Origin: CBDDKW01 sp965230425
GTDB lineage: Bacteria; Pseudomonadota; Gammaproteobacteria; UBA1113
NCBI GenBank assembly: GCA_965230425.1
Contig: CBDDKW010000018.1
Span: forward strand, 62,001 to 126,000
Direction: 5' to 3'
Length of the DNA: 64,000 nt
The notes below the pieces were generated by a model. That model was not told the origin of the DNA, ran no database searches, and saw nothing but the letters and a program-made list of their open reading frames with translations. Positions within the stretch are counted from its first letter, which is position 1, and every line of letters begins with the position of its first letter. This document shows, one piece after another, positions 25,523 through 35,569 of this stretch. The position numbers and the translations under genes were made by a program.

Positions 25523-26374
25523 CTACCTAAACGTTTGGTTCAGAATTGCTGCTAAACGATAGCCTGCTAATGCTGCACGTTGTTTAGCAATAACTTGTCC
25601 TTCTTCAGTATATTGTTTTGTTGGCGTAGTATCTTTGCCGATTAAATACACATTCGTCGCCGCGATTTGGTGACTTTCTTGCGCCCAACTATCCGGATCT
25701 ACATTACTTATGGCATCGGCAAAATCAGCCGGTGGGTAAGCAGCAGTAATATCAGCAACTAAACCATCGATCAGTGCGGCTTGTGAAGGATAACGCTGTG
25801 GTGTATTTAAAAATAAGCCTAAACCAGAATCCCAATATTGGTGTAAATTATCGGCAATTGGACTTTTAATGGTAAATAAGGACCCGCCACGGTCGCCATC
25901 AGGAAATTGACTGCTATAAAGCGAAGCGCAATGCATGGGTTGATGGATATCCCCGACAAAATGGATCAAAAAACTTAAAAACAAAGCTTTTTCAAAATCA
26001 TTAGACCGTGGACTGGATAAAACTTGTTCGCTTTGTTGAATAGCCCAAACCACATTGTCACTGTGCCTTGGGTGTGGAGCTTTTATATTACCGTGGCGAA
26101 TGGGAATATTGATATAGTGCCAATGATTAAAGGCATTCACTTGGTGGCCTTTGAGCAAATCAGGCCATATCGCTGCCTTAGAAAAATCCATGTCACGGGA
26201 ATAATATTGGCCCAAGATGGGAATGAGTTGGTCAACCCGTTGTTTGGCTGCAGGTGTTAATTGTTGATAAGCAATCTTGCCTATGACTCGATGCCCGGTG
26301 TAATTCCACGCCCAAACGCTCGAAACATAACACAGCAAACAAAAGCTGATCAGTATTTTGCGCATCCGCTGCAT
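25523..26374 (-). CDS. Secreted S1/P1-type zinc nuclease
   Basis: 283 residues from ATG at 26374, chosen over an upstream in-frame GTG because AGGGG lies 8 bases before it. A signal peptide ends at ...SSVWA, so the mature protein starts WNYTGHRVIGKIA, with the Trp and His that bind zinc in S1/P1 nucleases. Further ligands are visible in the Asp of SRDMDFSKAAIWPD and HWHYINIP. HFVGDIHQPMHCASL and NLHQYWDSGLG complete the set. The family cleaves single-stranded DNA and RNA and removes 3' phosphates. Export to the periplasm or outside suggests nucleotide scavenging or attack on host nucleic acid. Confidence 0.93.
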   Translation of the reverse strand: MQRMRKILISFCLLCYVSSVWAWNYTGHRVIGKIAYQQLTPAAKQRVDQLIPILGQYYSRDMDFSKAAIWPDLLKGHQVNAFNHWHYINIPIRHGNIKAPHPRHSDNVVWAIQQSEQVLSSPRSNDFEKALFLSFLIHFVGDIHQPMHCASLYSSQFPDGDRGGSLFTIKSPIADNLHQYWDSGLGLFLNTPQRYPSQAALIDGLVADITAAYPPADFADAISNVDPDSWAQESHQIAATNVYLIGKDTTPTKQYTEEGQVIAKQRAALAGYRLAAILNQTFR

Positions 26375-26468
26375 ATCCACTGCCCCTAGAAAAAATTTTT
26401 GTGCAATAAAATCACAAAAGTGATAGGCTAAGCATTGAGTCTTTCAGCCAAGGATTGAGCAACGACCG

Positions 26469-28253
26469 ATGAATGTCAATCATTTATTCAAACGCCTAAT
26501 GATGGCTTGCGTCATACTGCTCACACTCTTGCATTGGCATCTTAGCTTAGCTGCGCCTAGTTTGAAATATCAAATTACTGGTATCGACAATCCTGAGAAA
26601 AAAAATGTAATCAGCAGGCTAAAGATAGAACAAAAAAACGTTGCATCACCGCTCACCCAAACAGGCATTGATCATCTGTATAAGGAAGCTGCAGAAAATG
26701 CCAAAGCTGCCTTGGCTCCTTATGGTTACTTTAAAGCCAAAGTCCGCGTGCAATTAAAACACACGGGTAGCGACACTTGGTTACTTGATATTAATATCAT
26801 CCCTGGCCCCTTGATGAAAGTGAATCAATTTAGTTTGACGATTCAAGGGGCTGGAAAAAATAATCCTGCACTACTGAAAGTGGTCAAGAACTTTCCCATT
26901 AAACAAGGCGATACACTAAATACAGAAGACTATGATGAAGGTAAAAGTAAATTACTCAATACCGCCGTGGAGAATGGTTTTTTAGATGCAAAATACACCA
27001 CCAGTAAAATTTTTGTTGATGTTGCCACTAATCGTTCTAAAATTGAGCTAGTTTTGAATACTGGGCCGCAATACTATTTCGGTGCAGTACATTTTAACCA
27101 AAGTTTCTTTGACCAAGGTTTTCTGCAACGCTTTGTCCGCTTTAAACCGGGAGACGACTATTCTTCAGAAAAATTACTCAAATTACAACAGGACTTGAGT
27201 AGTACACAGTTTTTCAGCTCCGTTTCAGTTGTTCCAGAGAAAGAATCCGCACGTCATAATTATGTCCCTGTTAATATAGATCTCACTCCTAGTAAAGCCA
27301 AACGCTATAATTTTGGTGTAGGTTATGGTACAGATACTGGCCCACGTGTCACTGCATCCGCTGACTGGCGCCACCTTACAAATACTGGCCACCATATGAA
27401 AACTTCTGTTCAATTAGCTGAAGAAGATAGCACACTGGAATTACGTTATGTTATCCCAGGTGAAAATCCACTAATTGACCAATATTATTTTGGCGCAAGT
27501 GCACAGCATCAAACACCTAATGACAGCAAAGGTAATACACAAAAATTAACCTATGGTTTTATTGATTCATTTCATGGTTGGCGACGCACCGTCTCATTCA
27601 GCTATCAGTGGGATCAATACTCTATCAGAAAAGGGCCAAGAGAATATTCAAATTTATTTTTGCCAAGTGTAACACTCAGCAAGTCTGATGTTGATAACCC
27701 TATCTTTCCACGTCGTGCAAAACAGCTTTCATTTACTATACGCGGCTCTGCAGAACCATTATTATCAAGTACCAATTTTATACAGGGTATCGCTGGTGGT
27801 AAGTTTATTTTCAGTCCAACAGAAAAAAGCCGTATGATAATTCGCGGTAACTTTGGTGTAACTGGCATCAATGATATCGAGAAATTACCTTTATCACTAC
27901 AATTTTTTGCCGGTGGCACAGATAGCATCCGTGGTTATGACTATCAAGAATTGGGGCCAGGACGCTATCTTTATGTGGGTAGCGTAGAATTCCAACATCA
28001 AGTAAAGGGTAATTGGTACGGTGCAGTTTTCGTAGATGCAGGTAATGCAGTCAATAGTTTCAATAATCCAGAAAACCACACTGTTGGAAAAAAGCAGGCT
28101 AATATTAATCTATCTGAGCTAGTTAAAGTCAGTGCAGGTATAGGTGTTGTCTATGCTTCACCTGTCGGCCCTCTAGAAGTCACGTTAGCTAAGCCAATCA
28201 CAGATTCGCATAAAAAAGTACGCTTGCAATTTAATATAGGCACTACATTATGA
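26469..28253 (+). CDS. tamA: TamA outer-membrane assembly protein
   Basis: 594 residues of the Omp85 superfamily. A signal peptide (about 1-28) is followed by three POTRA-like domains (about 30-280) and a 16-strand beta barrel to the C-terminus. The barrel ends FNIGTTL with the surface-antigen motifs GGTDSIRGYDYQELGP (about 490) and GAVFVDAGNA. TamA works with TamB, encoded next with a 4-bp overlap, in moving proteins or lipids to the outer membrane. Length and architecture match the family. Confidence 0.95.
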   Translation: MNVNHLFKRLMMACVILLTLLHWHLSLAAPSLKYQITGIDNPEKKNVISRLKIEQKNVASPLTQTGIDHLYKEAAENAKAALAPYGYFKAKVRVQLKHTGSDTWLLDINIIPGPLMKVNQFSLTIQGAGKNNPALLKVVKNFPIKQGDTLNTEDYDEGKSKLLNTAVENGFLDAKYTTSKIFVDVATNRSKIELVLNTGPQYYFGAVHFNQSFFDQGFLQRFVRFKPGDDYSSEKLLKLQQDLSSTQFFSSVSVVPEKESARHNYVPVNIDLTPSKAKRYNFGVGYGTDTGPRVTASADWRHLTNTGHHMKTSVQLAEEDSTLELRYVIPGENPLIDQYYFGASAQHQTPNDSKGNTQKLTYGFIDSFHGWRRTVSFSYQWDQYSIRKGPREYSNLFLPSVTLSKSDVDNPIFPRRAKQLSFTIRGSAEPLLSSTNFIQGIAGGKFIFSPTEKSRMIIRGNFGVTGINDIEKLPLSLQFFAGGTDSIRGYDYQELGPGRYLYVGSVEFQHQVKGNWYGAVFVDAGNAVNSFNNPENHTVGKKQANINLSELVKVSAGIGVVYASPVGPLEVTLAKPITDSHKKVRLQFNIGTTL

Positions 28254-31200
28254 TGAAAAAAATCCTAAAAATTAGCATTGCAAGTTTCATTATTTTATCG
28301 CTAATCCTTGTGTTTTTACTCACGACTCAAGCTGGACTTGGACTGAGTTACTACGTTGCCAAAGCTTTTACCCCTGGGAACATACATCTTCACACGCTTG
28401 AAGGTAGACTGATCGGCCCGATTAAAATACAAGCATTGACTTACACTAATAGTAATGTAGAAGTTCAAGCAAGTACTATTAAGCTCAATTGGAAACCACG
28501 CTATTTACTCAAGGGCACACTAGATATTAGCAAATTAATTGCCAATGGCGTGATAGTGACATTAAAAACTGATTCAATACCTACAGATACTTCTGCTTCT
28601 GCAGCAACAGAACATGATCCCATAAAGCTACCTATCGCTATTCACTTAGAGAGGGTTAAACTAACCCAATTTATCCTCAAAGATAATCCTGATTCAACGT
28701 TACTTTCTTTGAAAAATTTCAGTAGCAAAACCAGCCTCAGTCAAAATAAACAAGACATTTTACTCAGCAGTAGTAATCGCTGGTCTAATTTACAAGTTAA
28801 TATCACTGATAAAAAATCCATCATTTCCAAACAAGGCGCACTCAATGTATATGGCCCTCTGAGCAACTACTATCTACAAGCCAGTCAATACCTTGTCGCA
28901 ACTGATCTCCCAGAGAGTATATGGCAGATTGAAGGACGCGGTGACTCGCAGGGAATAAAGTTTAGAAAACTACAAATCCAAATATTAGGTGGAAGAATAT
29001 ACAGTCACGGTAATATTGCGTGGTTACCCACACTTAACTGGCACTTAGATACACTAGCGCGTAACCTACAATTACAGCAATACAATAAACAATTGTCTGG
29101 TAACGTAGCATTCAAGTTGAATAGCCAGGGTAATTTAGCTACAGATGACTATCACATCGATGTAAAACTAGAAAAGCTGCAAGGTAATGTGAAAAAATAT
29201 CCTATTCATGGTCAGGGCGAAGTTCTGTTAAAAAATCATTACCTACATATTAAACAAGTAGACTTAAAACTAGGTAATGCCTCTATACAAGCTAATGGTC
29301 TGTTAAATAAACGCTGGCAATTACAATGGCAAGCGCATTTACCTAAACTCAGCGCCTTTACTTCTCATCTACAAGGAGCGATAAACAGCCAGGGCACACT
29401 ATCTGGATCTGCGGAAGATCCGATTCTCAAAACATTAACCACCATAAATAATCTCGCTTATGAAGGCAACCATATTAGTTCACTACAGACTCAACTTAAT
29501 CTCCACTTGCTTTCATCACAGCGTTCGCAATTGACACTACAAGCAATAGATATTGTTGCTGCAGGGATTAATATCAACAACGTATCTGTTAATGCTCATG
29601 GTAATCGACAGCATCAAGCCATTGACTTAAAACTACAACAAGGTCAACAAAAACTAACTACACGAATTCAAGGGCAATTGGATCAGCAACAATGGTCAGC
29701 CCAAATCAAGCAGTTTAATTTTGATGAGCCACAATTTGGTCTATGGAAATTATCGCAAACAGCCATGCTGAAACTCAGTAAAGAACAAGCTAGCTTAAGT
29801 GATTTTTGTTTACATTCTCAACATGGTAAAGTTTGCACTAATGGCCACTGGGTAGACCAACAAGGATGGCGAGCAAATCTCACGATACAAAATTTCCCAT
29901 TAGCAAGCCTGGCTGGTTTTATTAATCCTGAATTAAAGATTTCTAATAAATTGCAAGCAAATATTCATGCACAATCAAAGTTACAGCAAGCAGCTTCTGA
30001 CAAAGATCATAAAAATACTGCAAAGACAGACTCAATATCAGCATTAACTGAACCAACTATCACAGCAAACATGGATCTTCAACTTAGTCCAGGTGAGCTA
30101 TCATATCCGCTTGAAAATACACGCCACACGCTGACAATAACAGGTGGTCATATGACTGCCACTTTAGATAAAGCAGGTTTGAAAAGTCAACTCAAGTTAC
30201 AATTACAAGGCCAGCAACCTATCACAGCCTCTTTACAATTACCTAAATTTTCACCCGCCACCCTCAATAGAAACACACAAAAAATAGTGGGGAAAATCAA
30301 TTTTCGACTTAATGACTTGAGCATCCTAAGTGTTATTGTCCCTCAAATTAGCGACCCTGAGGGACAACTTGCTTCACATATTACTCTACAAGGTACACTC
30401 ACAGAACCTCAAATACTCGGGCAAATTAATCTCAACAATGGTCAAGTTAATATCAACCAAACTGGGGTTAAGCTGCGTAATATTAACTTACAAGCAAAGG
30501 GACACAATCAACAACCCATCACTTTTTCAGGATCAGCACGCTCGGGGCCAGGCACTATCAACCTCTCTGGCTCTGCCGATGTCTTCAGCTCACCCATGAC
30601 TGTTAAAGTGCAAGTAAAAGGCGACAATGTCGAAGTCTTTAATACCCAAGATGGTACTGTCTATGCTTCACCTGACTTATTGTTTAACATCGTTGACACA
30701 CGCATTGATTTAACTGGCAGTATTTATATTCCTAAAGCAACCATTACACCTGAAGATTTTAGCTCCACGGTAACACTGCCTAAGGATGTAGTCTACGTTA
30801 AAAATAATCAGGTAGAAGATCAAAGTAGCATAGAATTTTATAGCGACGTTCATTTGCGCTTGAGTAAAGATATCCACCTTAGTTTTATGGGGCTTGATGC
30901 GGAATTAACAGGCGACCTAAAATTAAAAGATACGCCAGGTGGCGTCACTACTGCAATCGGTGATTTAACTGTAGTAAAAGGACATTATACAGCTTATGGA
31001 CAAGATTTGTCAGTTAGTAATGGAAGATTGTTATTCGCAGGTGGACCAGTCACAAATCCAGGTCTTAATATCAAAGCAGTACGTGCGATCAACTCAATAT
31101 CTTTAGTAGACGAAAATGATCGCTCATCAGATTCTCATGCTGTCTCCTCATCCCGTGAGTTAGTAGGCATTCAAGTACTAGGAACGCTGGAAACACCCAA

Positions 31201-31636
31201 AATTACTCTCTTTTCACAACCGCCAGGTATGAGCCAGTCGGAAATTCTCTCCGCGCTTGTGCTTGGTCGATCACCAAATCATGGCTCAAGCTCAGACGCA
31301 CAAATGCTACTGGGTGCCATGTCTGCACTTAATGCAGGTACTTCAGCAACGAGCAATCTTAAAAAAGAAATAACATCGACCTTGGGACTAGATGAACTAT
31401 CTTTAGGCTCTGAAGAGCAATACAATCCAGAGACAAATACTGTTGAGGAAAATACAGCATTAATGCTCGGCAAAGCACTCAGTCCTAAGTTATTTATTGA
31501 CTACAGCATTGGCTTAATCAATCCTATTAATACCTTACATATTCGTTATAAGGTCACTAACCGCTGGACGTTACAAAGTTCAAGCAGTACTTATGAAAAT
31601 GGTATTGATTTATTTTACACAATAGAAAAAGATTAA
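28250..31636 (+). CDS. tamB: TamB, inner-membrane-anchored partner of TamA
   Basis: 1128 residues. An N-terminal membrane helix (ISIASFIILSLILVFLLTT, 9-27) anchors a very long beta-taco repeat region (repeated LNLQL/ANGxL strands). The diagnostic C-terminal DUF490/TamB domain includes GQDLSVSNGRLLFAGGPVTNPGLNIKAVR, EILSALVLGRSP, and a final LFYTIEKD strand. TamB bridges the envelope to the TamA barrel and is implicated in lipid transport and outer-membrane protein assembly. The start overlaps the tamA stop (ATGA). A somewhat shorter length than in E. coli is within the family range. Confidence 0.95.
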   Translation: MMKKILKISIASFIILSLILVFLLTTQAGLGLSYYVAKAFTPGNIHLHTLEGRLIGPIKIQALTYTNSNVEVQASTIKLNWKPRYLLKGTLDISKLIANGVIVTLKTDSIPTDTSASAATEHDPIKLPIAIHLERVKLTQFILKDNPDSTLLSLKNFSSKTSLSQNKQDILLSSSNRWSNLQVNITDKKSIISKQGALNVYGPLSNYYLQASQYLVATDLPESIWQIEGRGDSQGIKFRKLQIQILGGRIYSHGNIAWLPTLNWHLDTLARNLQLQQYNKQLSGNVAFKLNSQGNLATDDYHIDVKLEKLQGNVKKYPIHGQGEVLLKNHYLHIKQVDLKLGNASIQANGLLNKRWQLQWQAHLPKLSAFTSHLQGAINSQGTLSGSAEDPILKTLTTINNLAYEGNHISSLQTQLNLHLLSSQRSQLTLQAIDIVAAGININNVSVNAHGNRQHQAIDLKLQQGQQKLTTRIQGQLDQQQWSAQIKQFNFDEPQFGLWKLSQTAMLKLSKEQASLSDFCLHSQHGKVCTNGHWVDQQGWRANLTIQNFPLASLAGFINPELKISNKLQANIHAQSKLQQAASDKDHKNTAKTDSISALTEPTITANMDLQLSPGELSYPLENTRHTLTITGGHMTATLDKAGLKSQLKLQLQGQQPITASLQLPKFSPATLNRNTQKIVGKINFRLNDLSILSVIVPQISDPEGQLASHITLQGTLTEPQILGQINLNNGQVNINQTGVKLRNINLQAKGHNQQPITFSGSARSGPGTINLSGSADVFSSPMTVKVQVKGDNVEVFNTQDGTVYASPDLLFNIVDTRIDLTGSIYIPKATITPEDFSSTVTLPKDVVYVKNNQVEDQSSIEFYSDVHLRLSKDIHLSFMGLDAELTGDLKLKDTPGGVTTAIGDLTVVKGHYTAYGQDLSVSNGRLLFAGGPVTNPGLNIKAVRAINSISLVDENDRSSDSHAVSSSRELVGIQVLGTLETPKITLFSQPPGMSQSEILSALVLGRSPNHGSSSDAQMLLGAMSALNAGTSATSNLKKEITSTLGLDELSLGSEEQYNPETNTVEENTALMLGKALSPKLFIDYSIGLINPINTLHIRYKVTNRWTLQSSSSTYENGIDLFYTIEKD

Positions 31637-31826
31637 TTATATATTTGGTTGCCTACAACTAGTCGCTTACCGTTTTATTATTTTTTTATAATACTTTTCA
31701 GGCACAATGCCAGTAAATCTAATCGATCAGCTCATATGTAACACACAGTCTCGTTCCATAAAGTATGTATAATTTATATTAACGTAACATAATTCGTTTT
31801 AAACACTAATATGATCCTGCGATTTA

Positions 31827-33422
31827 TTAGGCCCCAGATGCATTTCTAACTCTAACTGTAGAACCCTGATTAGCTGCTTCGCTACTGGAACCTCCCAAAA
31901 ATTTTTCAACTTGCTCACGGCGAATAGAAGACCAATCATCTTTTGCAGTTTTAAACTTTTCTTCACGCACAGCACTTTGCGCATTACTCACAAGCATGGG
32001 ACCACATTGGCTGGAACTAGCGCCTGTCTGTTGTGGTGCAGTTGATGTTATTTTTTCGTCAATTGCAGATTGACCTGCGGGCAATTTAGCTTTAATCATA
32101 CCTGCGAGTGCTGTATCTATAGGCTTACCAAGTGGATCGTAATAATCTGCTTTTATCTTCCCTGCTGCATCCTTCTTAAGCACCAATAATACCCAATGTG
32201 TACCTGAAGCTGAGGAGCTTGTTGACGTCTCTTTGGCATTATTAATAGGTAACAAGGTATAGTGAGCTGGCAAGCCACTGGGTAAAACACGCTTAACGGC
32301 TTCTTCAATTTGTTCTTTAAAGAGTTCTGCGTAATTTTTTTCATCTTTTTTCAGTGGTGCCAAAGGCGCAACAACCTCAACATCGTTATCTTCCTTGAAG
32401 ATAGCATTCAACAAGGTATTGATATCATCATCGGTGTACCAATAGCCATCGTCAGCCTTCTTTAGCTGATCATCAAGTAGGCTCGAGTCTCCGGCTTTAG
32501 CTTTTGCTAATTTTCTCAGGCGTTCTCTCTCATTAGCAATGGCCTCTGCTGTAATTCCTCTCAAACCTCCGATGGTTTTCAAACGGGAATTTGCAAAGGC
32601 ATCAGCTTCTTTTTCTGATGCAGATTTTGATTTTTTATCACCGTATTTAAGAGTGTAAAATCCTGCAACCATAGCTAGCATCGAAACCAATGCTGCAAAA
32701 AATAACGTGACGGCTTTACCGGGACCAACGAAATAAACAAGTGCTAAATTCACAATTGCCACAATAAACGTCAGTACAGCAGCAACCCGAGCTATAAGTG
32801 CAGAACGTCTTCTTCGTTTTGCATTCTGTCTTAATAAGGTTGCTTGTGTGGCACTAGCGCGGAATGCATTATTTTCTGCATTAACTTTATTCTCAAGTTC
32901 CTTTTCTAGTCTATTTAATTCTTCCGGTAGTTTTTTAAAAAATTCTAATAGTCCTTTCAGATTATTCAATTCCTCAGTTGTCAAGTTATTTTTATTCGCA
33001 TCAGCTATTCGCTCTTGAATTTCCTGTTTAAGTTCATTAAACATGTTTTGATTAAATACAGAAAAATCTTGTGCCTGACTTGCCTTGATGTTGATTGTTG
33101 CCGCTCGTTTCTCCAATAGTCGTTGATCTAAGGCAAGTGATGCCTGAGTAGGCTGGTCGCTATATAAAAAATCTGTTAAATTGCGCCACGTACCGCGGAA
33201 AAATCCATATGGAGATGATTGTTGATTGATTGTTGCTCCTTCACCTCGCAAAATGCTCTTGCGCATTTGTTCAGCACTATCTACTTTACCATTTGATGAT
33301 GGGAGCACTTGTGTTTGTGTCAATTCCGAGTTGCTATTCATTCCACCAGTAGCAAGACTTCCAGGATTTTGATGATCATCTGAAGTTTGCTGTCCTGCAG
33401 TAGTTGATTCAATATCTCCCAT
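31827..33422 (-). CDS. Effector candidate: membrane-anchored CE-clan (Ulp1/SENP-like) cysteine protease
   Basis: 531 residues. Order: low-complexity N-terminus (1-70); coiled-coil region (about 120-200, FFKKLPEELNRLEKELENKV); basic patch KRRRR; two adjacent membrane helices (about 208-232 and 237-258); then a soluble C-terminal domain. That domain contains H409 in THWVLLVL, D429 in YYDPLG, Gln464/465 in APQQTG and Cys473 in QCGPMLVSNAQ. This is the His-Asp-Gln-Cys order and spacing of Ulp1/SENP and of bacterial deubiquitinases such as ChlaDub1 and RickCE; compare yeast Ulp1 PQQPNGYDCG. Bacteria lack ubiquitin, so a host target is implied. Ribosome site AAGGA. A truncated paralogue lies upstream. 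Confidence 0.72.
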   Translation of the reverse strand: MGDIESTTAGQQTSDDHQNPGSLATGGMNSNSELTQTQVLPSSNGKVDSAEQMRKSILRGEGATINQQSSPYGFFRGTWRNLTDFLYSDQPTQASLALDQRLLEKRAATINIKASQAQDFSVFNQNMFNELKQEIQERIADANKNNLTTEELNNLKGLLEFFKKLPEELNRLEKELENKVNAENNAFRASATQATLLRQNAKRRRRSALIARVAAVLTFIVAIVNLALVYFVGPGKAVTLFFAALVSMLAMVAGFYTLKYGDKKSKSASEKEADAFANSRLKTIGGLRGITAEAIANERERLRKLAKAKAGDSSLLDDQLKKADDGYWYTDDDINTLLNAIFKEDNDVEVVAPLAPLKKDEKNYAELFKEQIEEAVKRVLPSGLPAHYTLLPINNAKETSTSSSASGTHWVLLVLKKDAAGKIKADYYDPLGKPIDTALAGMIKAKLPAGQSAIDEKITSTAPQQTGASSSQCGPMLVSNAQSAVREEKFKTAKDDWSSIRREQVEKFLGGSSSEAANQGSTVRVRNASGA

Positions 33423-33469
33423 GAATTATTTCCTTGAATTTTTGGTTATTTTATACAAATAAAAATGTA

Positions 33470-33491
33470 GCTTAAGTACTTAGACATCTTA
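33470..33491 (-). promoter_or_regulatory. Motif shared with the paralogue's upstream region
   Basis: This 22-base segment matches 34478-34499 at 18 of 22 positions (minus strand core TAAGAT...TAAGT.CTTA.GC). In both cases ATTTGTATAA, a likely -10, follows closely before the gene start. The duplication therefore included the promoter, and both genes are probably under the same control. Confidence 0.5.
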
Positions 33492-33597
33492 ACTTGTTTA
33501 TGCAACTAGCTCAGTGACAAAATGATAGTTTTACTCACCTTTTAGTTAAATAATTAATTACATCCTAACTTTTTTATATGCTTAGTAAAAAAAACAA

Positions 33598-34428
33598 CTA
33601 CGAACCTAATCCTGGGGTTAATGCTTGAAAACCATCAGCTTCATTTTCTGATGCGGATTTAGACTCTTTATCACCGTATTTACGAGCATAATTTGCAGCA
33701 ACCGAAGCTAAAATTGTGGTCAATGCTTCAAAAAATAACGTCTCAGGTTCATCCGGACCACGCCATGCAACAAGAGCTACATTTACAATGGTTACCATAA
33801 ATGTTAATACTGCTGTGACTCGAGCTATGAACGCTGCTCGTCTTTTACGGCTTGCATTCTGCCTTAATAGAGTTGCTTCTGCACTATCTGCACGAAATGC
33901 TTGGTTTTCAATATCAGCTTTAGCCTGTAGTTCGTCCTCTAACCTGTCTAGTTCTACAGCTAGTTCGTGGAAAAACTCGAATAATTCTTGCAGTTTATCA
34001 AGTTCATCAGCCGTCATTTGTGTTTTACTCGGATCGATTAATCGCTTGCTAATTCTCTGCTGAAATTGCCGGCGTATAATTGCATTTTCCACTGCAAACT
34101 CTTGTGCCTGACTTTCCTTGATACTGATTGTTCCAGCTCGTTTTTCCAATACTCGTTTATCCAAGGCAAGCGATGCCTGAACAGGCCCATCATTAAATAA
34201 CATCTCTGTAAAACGACGCCATGGGCGCTCGAAAAAGCCATATGGAGATGGTTGTTTACTGATTGTTGCAGATGATTGTTGACCAGTGGACGCGCCGCTA
34301 CCACCATGCAAAACTATAGGGCGCATTTCGTCAAGAGTATCTACTTTTATACCCAATAACTTAGTATCTTCTGTTTCTATATCTGCTGACTTTCCTGTAT
34401 CCTTGTCAGTTGATGCACTTTTCCACAT
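33598..34428 (-). CDS. Truncated paralogue of the CE-protease effector candidate
   Basis: 276 residues, homologous to the first 275 of the neighbouring 531-residue protein: SPYGFFERPWRRFTEMLF, QASLALDKRVLEKRAGTISIKESQAQ, then the coiled coil and AFIARVTAVLTF. The second membrane helix carries charged residues (WRGPDEPETLFFEAL) absent in the partner. It ends ENEADGFQALTPGLGS where the partner continues into the protease domain, so the catalytic part is missing. It is either a decayed duplicate or a regulator/decoy partner. The ATG follows AAAGGG. Duplicated upstream sequence supports recent tandem duplication. Confidence 0.75.
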   Translation of the reverse strand: MWKSASTDKDTGKSADIETEDTKLLGIKVDTLDEMRPIVLHGGSGASTGQQSSATISKQPSPYGFFERPWRRFTEMLFNDGPVQASLALDKRVLEKRAGTISIKESQAQEFAVENAIIRRQFQQRISKRLIDPSKTQMTADELDKLQELFEFFHELAVELDRLEDELQAKADIENQAFRADSAEATLLRQNASRKRRAAFIARVTAVLTFMVTIVNVALVAWRGPDEPETLFFEALTTILASVAANYARKYGDKESKSASENEADGFQALTPGLGS

Positions 34429-34793
34429 GAATCGTTCCCTTTATTTTTACTTATACAAATTAAACTTTAATTTACACGCCTAAGAACTTATAGATCTTAC
34501 CTCTACGTGCAAACAGCCTAACAAAAAATTAACAGCTTTACCCATGTGGGTTAAACCATTAATGACAGTTTTTCTCTCTAGTTGAAAACGCATCAATTGT
34601 ATGGTGAGTTTATCTTATCAATTTATTGTTTGATTTTTGTTGATACATCATAAATTAGCAGCCAGAACTCTACCATCCATTCGGGAGTGTTGTATATAGG
34701 ATAAAAGCGATGTTTCACGTAAGAAATATCTCACAAAGTACCATGCCTGGCTTCTGTATCTGGCCCGACAAACTATACATAATTCTTACATTA
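34429..34793. other. Gene-free stretch upstream of the truncated paralogue
   Basis: 365 bp, AT-rich. It carries the paralogue's promoter near 34451-34499. The remainder shows no repeat, RNA gene or reading frame that I can support. Confidence 0.5.
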
Positions 34794-35561
34794 TTAAGGC
34801 CGGATGCCAGGACTGCTCTTTAACATACATAGATTGATCCAAAATAATATAACGCAAACCCCAATCATCATGAAAAACGCGGTATTAATCGGCACATCAG
34901 TCACACCTAAAATGCCATAACGAAAGCTATTAACAATATAAAGAATTGGATTGGTGATAGAAACCTTTTGCCAAACAGGTGCTAACATATCTAATGAATA
35001 GAAAACGCCACCTAAATAAGTTAAGGGTGTCAGTACGAAAGTTGGAACCACCATAATATCATCGAACTTGGTGGCAAATAAGGCATTAAGAAATCCTGCT
35101 AAGGAAAACATGGTTGCGGATAAGAATGCCACGGCTATAGTTAAGCCCCAGTGCGCCACACTCACATGGGTAAAGAATAATGAAATAAAAATAACAATGA
35201 TACCTACCAATAAACCACGCAGTACGCCACCAAGAACATAGCCCAGCAAGATTAAAAAATTGGGCACGGGTGATATTAATAATTCTTCAATATTACGTTG
35301 AAATTTCGTTAAATAAAATGAACTGCTGACATTCGCATAGGAATTAGTTAGTAAAGTCATCATAACTAAGCCCGGCATAATAAACTGCATATAATCTACA
35401 CCTTCAATCCTACCAATACGCGGACCAATTAAACTGCCAAAAATAATAAAATATAAAGTCACTGTAATTGCTGGCGGTAATAAGCTTTGCGCCCACAGTC
35501 TAAAAAAGCGTTGAATTTCGCGAGCTAATATAGTTTTAAAAGCAATATAATTATGTTTCAT
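34794..35561 (-). CDS. yadH: ABC-2 type exporter permease (YadH-like)
   Basis: 255 residues with six hydrophobic segments and the ABC-2 permease pattern: a short cytoplasmic N-terminus (IAFKTILAREIQRFFRLWAQ), YMQFIMPGLVMMTLLTNSYANVSS, and LTYLGGVFYSLDMLAP followed by ITNPILYIVNSFRYG. It forms the membrane half of an exporter with the ATPase encoded 8 bp upstream. The pair matches E. coli YadGH, whose substrate is not established. The start ATG overlaps nothing and has AGGA shortly before. Confidence 0.9.
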   Translation of the reverse strand: MKHNYIAFKTILAREIQRFFRLWAQSLLPPAITVTLYFIIFGSLIGPRIGRIEGVDYMQFIMPGLVMMTLLTNSYANVSSSFYLTKFQRNIEELLISPVPNFLILLGYVLGGVLRGLLVGIIVIFISLFFTHVSVAHWGLTIAVAFLSATMFSLAGFLNALFATKFDDIMVVPTFVLTPLTYLGGVFYSLDMLAPVWQKVSITNPILYIVNSFRYGILGVTDVPINTAFFMMIGVCVILFWINLCMLKSSPGIRP

Positions 35562-35569
35562 AGGATGCC

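Noticed and set aside
34478..34499. PmrA-type regulatory box (effector promoters of Legionella/Coxiella)
   Set aside because: TAAG repeats are present, but spacing and bases do not fit the CTTAAT tandem repeat well enough to name the regulator.
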